Assembly: GCA_947166655.1 (NCBI GenBank)
Contig: CAMVFC010000014.1
Coordinates: 1-40,200 of the forward strand
Direction of reading: 5' to 3'
DNA: 40,200 bases
From: an uncultured Prevotellaceae bacterium
GTDB lineage: Bacteria; Bacteroidota; Bacteroidia; Bacteroidales; Bacteroidaceae
Part shown: positions 18,356-23,324 of the stretch, piece after piece
Numbering within the stretch: the first letter of the stretch is position 1
How the letters are laid out: every line of letters begins with the position of its first letter
Position numbers and translations under genes: made by a program
The notes under the pieces: generated by a model
Seen by the model: only the letters and a program-made list of their open reading frames with translations
Database searches by the model: none
What the model was told of the DNA's origin: nothing

Positions 18356-19090
18356 TCACTCCCTCCCGAACTGACCTGCTGCCGCACGGTAGCGGGTCTG
18401 TGATTTCTCACCCTCGCGGATGAGGCGTCCCTCCTTCGTCAGACGCTGCAGCAGCGACGCGACGCGACTGCGGGTGAGCGTCTGCTCGAAGGCGAAACTC
18501 ACGTCGCGGTGCGTGATGCTCTCCTGCTTGGCAAAGAGCGCCGTCAGCCGCTGCTCTACGTCCTCCTCTTCCGTGTGGAACGCGCTGCCGTAAGGCGACT
18601 GGTTCACCTCGAACTTCCGCACATCCTTCAGCAGTTCGCGGTCGGGCTGGAACAGGATGTTGTCCACGCAGACATCCTTGCCGTGGTAGTGCATCTGGCT
18701 CTTACCGTCCTCGGTGTGCACCTCACGGACCTCGATGCCTCCCTTCAAGGTCAGGCGGAACGTCCCGATGCCGGGCAGCACCACCGCGTGACCTTTCTCC
18801 ATCTCGTGCAGCATCACCCGTCGCACCACGTCCATCGCGTTCAGCAGTTCTCCATGAGGCAGCGACGTGGGCAGGCGGAACTCACTGTCTTGGTACTCCG
18901 CGGCGTCCACCACAGCTCTCTCGTCCACCCGAGGTCGCAGGCTTTTCAGCCATTGAGCGTCCGTCAGGTGCTGGTTCGCCGCATCCTGCAGCGTCACTGC
19001 ATTGTCATTACTCGCTTGATTCGCAGCGTTGTTACCCTCCTTCTCGTTGGGCAGCAGCCCGCGTCTTGAAATCGTAAATCTGATAGCCAT
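18356..19090 (-). CDS. HU-like DNA-binding protein with a C-terminal winged helix
   Basis: A 244-residue basic and acidic protein. Residues about 85-130 (LLNAMDVVRRVMLHEMEKGHAVVLPGIGTFRLTLKG) resemble the helix-turn-beta part of the Bacteroidetes HU-like family, where GIGTF introduces the DNA-binding arm. Residues about 178-240 (VEQRLTALFAKQESITHRDVSFAF through GRLIREGEKSQTRYRAA) look like a winged helix, probably a second DNA-binding module. An asparagine-rich linker lies near residues 18-35. It is likely a nucleoid or regulatory protein. The leader between its promoter (19475-19482) and the ATG consists mostly of a 22-bp repeat array. A purine-rich ribosome site (AAAGGAAAAA) precedes the ATG. 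Confidence 0.72.
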   Translation of the reverse strand: MAIRFTISRRGLLPNEKEGNNAANQASNDNAVTLQDAANQHLTDAQWLKSLRPRVDERAVVDAAEYQDSEFRLPTSLPHGELLNAMDVVRRVMLHEMEKGHAVVLPGIGTFRLTLKGGIEVREVHTEDGKSQMHYHGKDVCVDNILFQPDRELLKDVRKFEVNQSPYGSAFHTEEEDVEQRLTALFAKQESITHRDVSFAFEQTLTRSRVASLLQRLTKEGRLIREGEKSQTRYRAAAGQFGRE

Positions 19091-19114
19091 ATATGTTTTT
19101 CCTTTAGGTAATAT

Positions 19115-19463
19115 GTCTTCTGCTCGTGGCCTGATTCGTCTTCAGTTCTTGGCCTGATAATCTTCATCCCTTAGGCAGATGGTATTCAATTCTTTGGTTA
19201 GATAATCTTCAATCTTTGGTCAAATGGTTTCAAGCCCTTGGTCAAATGGTTTCAAGCCCTTGGTCAAATGGTTTCAAGCCCTTGGCCAAATGGTTCCAAG
19301 CCCTTGGCCAAATGGTTTCAAACCCTTGTTCTGAAGGTCTTCAAGCCCTTGTTCTGAAGGTCTTCAATCGTTGGCCAGTTAGTCTTCAGCCCTTTGCCTG
19401 ATGGTCTTCAATCGTTGGTCTGTTAGTTTCAAGCCTTTGGCCAGATGGTTTTCAACTTTGATC
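19115..19463. repeat. Degenerate 22-bp tandem repeat array, about 15 units
   Basis: The unit is TTTCAAGCCCTTGGYCAAATGG on the plus strand. The best copies are consecutive at about 19228-19320; outer copies are diverged (TCTTCAATCGTTGGCCAGTTAG and similar) but keep the spacing, sometimes 23 bp. Many units contain the palindrome TTGGCCAA. There are no unique spacers between copies, so it is not CRISPR. Since 22 is not a multiple of three, the open frame seen through it is an artefact. The array lies between a minus-strand promoter and the HU-like start codon. Confidence 0.9.
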
Positions 19464-19474
19464 CTTTTCCGATG

Positions 19475-19482
19475 CAAAGATA
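19475..19482 (-). promoter_or_regulatory. Promoter -7 box upstream of the HU-like gene
   Basis: The minus strand reads TATCTTTG, the Bacteroidetes -7 consensus. It is the only such box I see between the HU-like gene and the palindrome cluster. If used, transcription starts near 19468 and the message carries the whole 22-bp array as its leader, about 375 bases long. Confidence 0.6.
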
Positions 19483-19557
19483 ACACTTTTACTCGACTCT
19501 TCCAAGCGATTCACCCGAAAAGGCCTGTTCTTGCGCCTAATTTCCCCAATCAAATAG

Positions 19558-19625
19558 TTTGACGATTCGTGAATCGTTAATTAACGATTCGCGAATGTTC
19601 AATTAACGATTCGCGAATCGTCAAA
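19558..19625. promoter_or_regulatory. Cluster of three palindromes in a larger inverted repeat
   Basis: Three copies of ACGATTCGYGAAT(CGT) lie in 68 bases; the core GATTCGCGAATC is itself a perfect palindrome. The outer ends form a 25-base inverted repeat (19558-19582 with 19601-19625) with one mismatch. The cluster lies about 75 bases upstream of the HU-like promoter and about 250 bases upstream of the antitoxin promoter. Operator for a dimeric regulator or end of a small mobile element are both possible. Confidence 0.65.
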
Positions 19626-19831
19626 CCCCTCTCCTAAGCTTTCAGCCTCATTCCTCTTTATGAGTCGGGCCGCTCGCCCACGTCTTTTTCCTGCTTTTTC
19701 CGTCCTCCTCAGCGCAATCGTTCAGAGCAGGAAATTGCTTTTCCCGTCCTCCCCCGTGAAATCGGTCGATGCAGAAAACCCCTCTTCCCGTCCTTTCCAT
19801 CCCCTTATACAGAGCTCTTTCCATTCATCCG
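19626..19831. other. Pyrimidine-rich intergenic stretch with no gene seen
   Basis: About 200 bases of C/T-rich sequence (runs such as TTTTTCCTGCTTTTTCCGTCC). The open frames through it have no start signal and low-complexity translations. I see no RNA structure or promoter in it. Confidence 0.55.
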
Positions 19832-19890
19832 CACATTTTTTCGCCCTTTTCTTGCCTCCCTTCCTCAACTTTTCATTATCTTTGTCGCGG
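19832..19890 (+). repeat. 59-bp direct repeat containing a promoter, copy 1
   Basis: Starts CACATTTTTTC and ends with the -7 box TATCTTTG (19877-19884) plus TCGCGG. It matches 20355-20413 at 52 of 59 positions by hand alignment. This copy drives the antitoxin gene, whose ATG is at 19907, about 22 bases after the box. Confidence 0.85.
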
Positions 19891-19906
19891 CATAAAGATA
19901 ACGGAC

Positions 19907-20191
19907 ATGAAAGAGTACCCACATTTGGAAGATGAGGCTCCGCAGGTTCAAGAACCTGTAGCGGCTTATGCTTCTTCTACCGTCTTCAACCCATCCCAGC
20001 AACTACTGCTGAGAATGTTTGCTTACGATAGTTCCGATGAAGGGCTCAAAGAATTGCAAGACGTCTTGACAAAGCACTACAGGGAACTTGCAGACAAAGC
20101 CCTTAATGAACTTTGGGAGAGTGGACAGCTCGACCAGAGAAGGCTCTCTGAATTACGTGGCATGAACATTCGTGATGTCTTGAAGAACTGA
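19907..20191 (+). CDS. Antitoxin-like protein of a PIN-type toxin-antitoxin module
   Basis: A 94-residue acidic protein. The block FNPSQQLLLRMFAY (28-41) followed by SSDEGLKELQDVLTKHYRELADKA and WESGQLD matches my memory of the small Bacteroidales proteins encoded directly upstream of PIN-domain toxins. A longer frame runs upstream to 19769, but the ATG at 19907 lies just past the promoter box at 19877-19884. Two bases after its stop a frame begins with a typical PIN N-terminus (20194). The toxin is truncated, so this may be an orphan antitoxin. No DNA-binding fold is evident by eye. Confidence 0.7.
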   Translation: MKEYPHLEDEAPQVQEPVAAYASSTVFNPSQQLLLRMFAYDSSDEGLKELQDVLTKHYRELADKALNELWESGQLDQRRLSELRGMNIRDVLKN

Positions 20192-20193
20192 GT

Positions 20194-20391
20194 ATGAGGA
20201 AGATCGTTCTTGATACCAACTCTCTTGTCCAATGTATTTCTCCTAAGAGTTTCTATCCATTTTGCCTAACATTATTTATCGTCTCTCTTTATCCTCAGCC
20301 CTCCGCTCAGAGGGCTTTCTTCTTTGGTAAAACGTGGCAGGAGGCACCTGTACCCACATTTTTTCTCCCTTTTCTTGCTCCCCTTCCCTAA
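20194..20391 (+). pseudogene. Truncated PIN-domain toxin (remnant)
   Basis: The frame starts MRKIVLDTNSLVQCISPKS, which has the first PIN acidic residue in LDTNSL and the spacing of Bacteroidales PIN-family toxins (putative RNases). After about 20 residues similarity stops: the rest (FCLTLFIVSLYPQP through FLPFLAPLP) is hydrophobic nonsense running across a hairpin terminator and into the second promoter repeat. The later acidic residues of the PIN active site are missing, so it cannot be an active nuclease. Confidence 0.75.
20297..20325 (+). terminator. Intrinsic terminator after the antitoxin/toxin remnant
   Basis: Stem AGCCCTC / GAGGGCT (20297-20303 with 20310-20316), 6-base loop, followed by TTCTTCTTT. 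It lies inside the frame that continues from the PIN remnant, which supports that frame being non-coding after its first 20 codons. Confidence 0.7.
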
Positions 20392-20413
20392 CTTTTCGCT
20401 ATCTTTGTCGCGG
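20355..20413 (+). repeat. 59-bp direct repeat containing a promoter, copy 2
   Basis: Second copy of the 19832-19890 block (52 of 59 identical, no gaps). It ends with TATCTTTG (20400-20407) and TCGCGG, so it provides a promoter for the structured region that follows. The two copies are 523 bases apart and flank the antitoxin and toxin remnant. Confidence 0.85.
20400..20407 (+). promoter_or_regulatory. Promoter -7 box for the structured RNA
   Basis: TATCTTTG matches the Bacteroidetes consensus. Predicted start near 20413. No ribosome site or plausible reading frame follows for over 300 bases, which is why I take the product to be an RNA. Confidence 0.65.
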
Positions 20414-20682
20414 ATTAGGGCGAGAAGAGCCCCTTTCCAAGACATATCGGTAAAGCATTCGCTATTATTTCGCGTTCAGCCAAAAGCGTAGGAAACTTAT
20501 TGGGAATAACAACGCAACGAGATAATACGTGATAGAGGTGTTCGTAATGGGCATCGTCTGTTATCCTTATTTTAGCAATGCATTCACGCTTCGGCGTGTT
20601 GCATACTTTGTAAGGATGACTGAGGTTCCCTTCCTACGCTACCTCAAAGCTGAACGCAAATAAGGTGCATCACGCCTTTTTT
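20413..20682 (+). ncRNA. Probable structured non-coding RNA, family not recognised
   Basis: About 270 bases with its own promoter (20400-20407) and a terminator-like hairpin (20662-20682). Long-range pairs by hand: TTATTT plus GCGTTCAGC (20465-20480) with GCTGAACGC plus AAATAA (20649-20663), 15 pairs with one bulged C; AGCGTAGGAA (20485-20494) with TTCCTACGCT (20631-20640), 10 perfect pairs; GTTATCCTTA (20560-20569) with TAAGGATGAC (20611-20620); an apical ATGCA-CACGC-TTCG-GCGTG-TGCAT hairpin (20579-20604). TGAGGT (20621-20626) can instead pair with ACCTCA (20641-20646), competing with the second stem. The rod of about 200 bases could be a 6S-like RNA (Bacteroidales-1 type); a regulatory leader of the downstream methyltransferase is the other main option. 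Confidence 0.6.
20662..20682 (+). terminator. Terminator-like hairpin of the structured RNA
   Basis: AAGGTG / CGCCTT (one G-U pair), 5-base loop, then four further T residues. An overlapping alternative hairpin ATCACGCC / GGCGTGAT (20669-20676 with 20690-20697) would place the T run in its loop and favour read-through, so the site could be conditional. Confidence 0.5.
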
Positions 20683-20738
20683 GCGTCTTGGCGTGATTGA
20701 TAGTTGAGTGCCAATGAACTAACTATCAACCACGCTCC

Positions 20739-21785
20739 ATGGCAAATAAGAATCTGAATGCCGCCAAGACGGCAAAGAAGGATGAGTTCTACACGCAGCT
20801 GACCGACATCGAACGTGAGCTGCAGCACTACTGGCCGCACTTCCGAGACAAGGTGGTGCTCTGCAACTGCGACGACCCTTACGAGAGCAACTTCTTCAAG
20901 TACTTCGCCCTGCGCTTTAACCAACTGGGTTTGAAGAAACTCATCTGCACGTGCTATAACGGTTCGCCCGTGCAGGGAAATGAGCTGATGCTGGACTTCG
21001 GTGACTTCACAGAGGAACCGAAGAAGATTGCCTTCAAGGTGGAAATCACCGAGGTTAAGGACATGAACGGTGATGGTGCCGTAGACCTTTCAGATGTGCA
21101 GTACCTCCTTCAGAATGATAGAAACGTACTGAGTATCTTGAAGACGGGTGACTTCCGCGACCCGGAATGCATAGAACTATTGAAGGAAGCCGATATCGTT
21201 GTCACCAACCCTCCCTTCTCGCTGTTCCGTGAGTATATCGGACAGCTGATGGAGTACGGGAAGAAGTTCCTAGTCATTGGGAATCAAAATGCAATTAAAT
21301 ATAAAGAGATATTTCCTTACATCATTCAAAATCGGATGTGGTTAGGATATGGTTTTAAACGAAATTGTGCTCATTTCATAAACACTCAATACGAAGATGT
21401 TGCAAGTGATGCAGACCATCGTGAAGGCATGATAAGAGTGTCTGGGGTACTTTGGTACACAAACATGGATATAGGAAAACGTCATGAGGATATGGATTTG
21501 ATATGCCATTATACTCCTGAGGAATATCCCGTTTATGACAACTTTGATGCAATAGAGGTAGGAAAAGCCGCTGATATTCCTTGCGATTATCAAGGACTGA
21601 TGGGTGTTCCTATCACCTTCTTGACAAAATTCAATCCCGAACAATTTGAAATTGTAGGCGTACTGAACCATGGTTGTGACAGTATTTATGATAAAGCTAA
21701 GCCCATATTAAAAGGAAAGGAACTATATTCTCGCATTCTCATCCGCAACAAGCATCCTCAACCCTCCTCAGCCCTCCAACAATAG
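20739..21785 (+). CDS. EcoRI-type adenine-specific DNA methyltransferase
   Basis: A 348-residue m6A methyltransferase of the EcoRI methylase family, presumably protecting host DNA. Motif IV is ADIVVTNPPFSLFREY (NPPF at 157-160). The family's SAM-site region is probably VVLCNCDDPYESNFFKYF (39-56), and GNQNAIKYKEIF (181-192) is conserved in the family. Residues 108-119 (DMNGDGAVDLSD) resemble an EF-hand/dockerin loop. Base composition changes inside the gene: codons up to about 180 are GC-rich like neighbouring genes, then AT-rich until near the end (36 of 60 G+C at 20821-20880, 18 of 60 at 21301-21360). A DUF262-HNH gene follows 112 bases downstream on the same strand, so a restriction-like pair is likely. 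Confidence 0.9.
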   Translation: MANKNLNAAKTAKKDEFYTQLTDIERELQHYWPHFRDKVVLCNCDDPYESNFFKYFALRFNQLGLKKLICTCYNGSPVQGNELMLDFGDFTEEPKKIAFKVEITEVKDMNGDGAVDLSDVQYLLQNDRNVLSILKTGDFRDPECIELLKEADIVVTNPPFSLFREYIGQLMEYGKKFLVIGNQNAIKYKEIFPYIIQNRMWLGYGFKRNCAHFINTQYEDVASDADHREGMIRVSGVLWYTNMDIGKRHEDMDLICHYTPEEYPVYDNFDAIEVGKAADIPCDYQGLMGVPITFLTKFNPEQFEIVGVLNHGCDSIYDKAKPILKGKELYSRILIRNKHPQPSSALQQ

Positions 21786-21789
21786 TATT

Positions 21790-21887
21790 CATGAAGATTG
21801 ACGTTAGGATTCATGTAGATTGACGTCTTATCTCAGCTCTATTTGTCGTCAATCCTCGTCAATCTAAGCGTCAATCAGATTAAAATA
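21790..21887. repeat. Inverted repeat between methyltransferase and nuclease genes
   Basis: ATTCATG-AGATTGACG occurs twice (about 21790-21830), and CGTCAATC three times (about 21848-21883) in the opposite sense. The arms can pair into an imperfect hairpin. No promoter box is seen between the genes, so the nuclease probably depends on read-through past this structure. Confidence 0.6.
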
Positions 21888-21897
21888 TATTCTGGTT

Positions 21898-23022
21898 ATG
21901 ATGACAATTACATTAAAGACCGTGACCGTGGGCGAGATTACCCGTGGCTATGTGAACAACGACGAGCAAGGCGTCCGCGGCTATGACGGACAACTGGATA
22001 TCCGTCCGCCTTACCAACGTGAGTTCATCTACAACGAGAAGGAACAGCAGGCGGTCATCACGACCGTGCTGAACGGCTACCCGCTGAACGTGATGTACTG
22101 GGTACGGCGTTCAGACGATGCAGATTGTCCCTACGAGGTGATGGATGGACAGCAGCGCACGCTCTCGCTCTGCGAATACGTGGCAGGCAAGTTCGCCTAT
22201 GACTTCAAGAACTTCTTCAATCAACCCGCCGACATTCAGAAACGTATCCTCGACTATCGGCTGACCATTTACGTTTGTGAAGGCGCGGCATCGGAGAAGT
22301 TGGAGTGGTTCCGAACCATCAACATTGCAGGCAAGCCCCTCAACGAACAGGAAATCAACAATGCCGTCTATGCAGGCCCCTTTGTGAGCGATGCCAAACG
22401 TCATTTCTCGAAGTCCAACTGCGGAGCCTATCGTCTGGGCAAGGACCTCGTGAATGGAACGCCTATCCGTCAGGACTTCCTGCGTAGGGCGCTGGAATGG
22501 ATGGCGGACCACGAAACACGTCAAGGCAAGCGGCAGACCGTTGTCGGCTACATGGCTGCTCACCAGCACGACCCGAACGCCAACAACCTGTGGACGTATT
22601 TCCAGACTGTACTGAACTGGGCCGTCACGAACTTCGACATGAAGCGTTTCAAGAAAATCATGAAAGGACTGAACTGGGCACAGCTCTACGACTACTACGG
22701 CAGCGAGACCCTTGACACTGTGGCCTTGGGTAGGCGTATCTCCGCGCTGATGCGCGACAGCGAGATACAGCGACAGTCGGGAATCATTCCCTACGTGCTG
22801 ACAGGGGATGAACATTACCTTGACCTCCGTGCCTTCCCGGAAGACATCAAGTTGGCAGTGTGGGAGCAGCAAGAGCATCGCTGCGCTCTCTGCGGCAAGG
22901 AGCTCGACTTGGAATTCATGGAGGGCGACCACATCACCCCGTGGCGCGAAGGTGGACGCACGGTCGTTGAGAATTGCCAGATGCTGTGTCGCGAATGCAA
23001 CCGGAGAAAAGGGGTTAAATAA
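21898..23022 (+). CDS. DUF262 (GmrSD/SspE-like N-terminal) protein with a C-terminal HNH nuclease domain
   Basis: A 374-residue probable defence nuclease. The N-terminal DUF262 domain (about 12-130) has PPYQREFIYN (37-46) and the diagnostic DGQQR (83-87), the nucleotide-handling motif of GmrSD- and SspE-type anti-phage proteins. A helical middle region (about 130-310) lacks known motifs. The C-terminal HNH domain (about 323-372) is complete: CALC (329-332), DHITP (344-348), N359 and CRECN (364-368). It is fused to HNH instead of the DUF1524 found in GmrD or SspE. Adjacent start codons at 21898 and 21901 are both possible. Composition is GC-rich, unlike the 3' half of the methyltransferase. 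Target not predictable. Confidence 0.88.
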   Translation: MMTITLKTVTVGEITRGYVNNDEQGVRGYDGQLDIRPPYQREFIYNEKEQQAVITTVLNGYPLNVMYWVRRSDDADCPYEVMDGQQRTLSLCEYVAGKFAYDFKNFFNQPADIQKRILDYRLTIYVCEGAASEKLEWFRTINIAGKPLNEQEINNAVYAGPFVSDAKRHFSKSNCGAYRLGKDLVNGTPIRQDFLRRALEWMADHETRQGKRQTVVGYMAAHQHDPNANNLWTYFQTVLNWAVTNFDMKRFKKIMKGLNWAQLYDYYGSETLDTVALGRRISALMRDSEIQRQSGIIPYVLTGDEHYLDLRAFPEDIKLAVWEQQEHRCALCGKELDLEFMEGDHITPWREGGRTVVENCQMLCRECNRRKGVK

Positions 23023-23179
23023 ACTGTAGAGACTTCATCACCGTTGGAACAGAGGTCATCTGTTTTACGATCTTTCGCAGGTACTTTGCCACTCGGCGCA
23101 TCATCCCTTCGTCCGTGGTGATAGTTACCATATCACGCCACACTTGGACATTCAAGGCATTCATCTGAACTGCTGTCAT
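23015..23179 (-). CDS. Small antitoxin-like protein, probably decayed at its C-terminus
   Basis: A 54-residue frame convergent with the nuclease gene and overlapping its last 8 bases. It starts MTAVQMNALN and has the helical basic stretch DEGMMRRVAKYLRKIVKQM (24-42). This pattern (L-N near the start, DE-MM-K/R, KYLRK) resembles short Bacteroidales proteins found in toxin-antitoxin-like pairs. The C-terminus (TSVPTVMKSLQFI) does not fit that family's usual acidic tail, so a 3' truncation by the incoming nuclease gene is possible. A purine-rich AAAAAGAAAAAAACG precedes the ATG. Confidence 0.5.
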   Translation of the reverse strand: MTAVQMNALNVQVWRDMVTITTDEGMMRRVAKYLRKIVKQMTSVPTVMKSLQFI

Positions 23180-23297
23180 AATCGTTTTTTTCTTTTTGTC
23201 TTATGTCGCAAAAGTGCATATAACTTCCGAATTGATAAATTAAAAGGCACATAAAATTTTTCTGCCTGTAAAATTTGGTGCGAAGGGCGTTGAGGTG

Positions 23298-23305
23298 TAT
23301 CTTTG
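23298..23305 (+). promoter_or_regulatory. Promoter -7 box for the GH2 gene
   Basis: TATCTTTG, 20 bases before the ATG at 23325. It rules out the in-frame upstream ATG at 23295, which would lie within the promoter. Confidence 0.7.
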
Positions 23306-23324
23306 TGGAAAAATTTGTGCATTT

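Noticed and set aside
19216..19401. 61-residue open frame through the 22-bp repeats
   Set aside because: The translation (VKWFQALGQMV repeats) is the result of a 22-base period cycling through three frames; no ribosome site or promoter on that strand.
19115..19463. CRISPR array
   Set aside because: Units are directly adjacent with no unique spacers and no cas genes are present.
19660..19906. Coding sequence upstream of the antitoxin
   Set aside because: Pyrimidine-rich low-complexity translation, and the promoter at 19877 lies downstream of it.
20400..20738. Retron or CRISPR-associated RNA
   Set aside because: No reverse transcriptase, cas or transposon nuclease gene is next to it, and the fold lacks the branching-G inverted-repeat layout of a retron msr/msd.
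21060..21095. Dockerin domain in the methyltransferase
   Set aside because: A single calcium-loop-like motif inside an m6A methyltransferase; no second dockerin repeat and no cohesin context.
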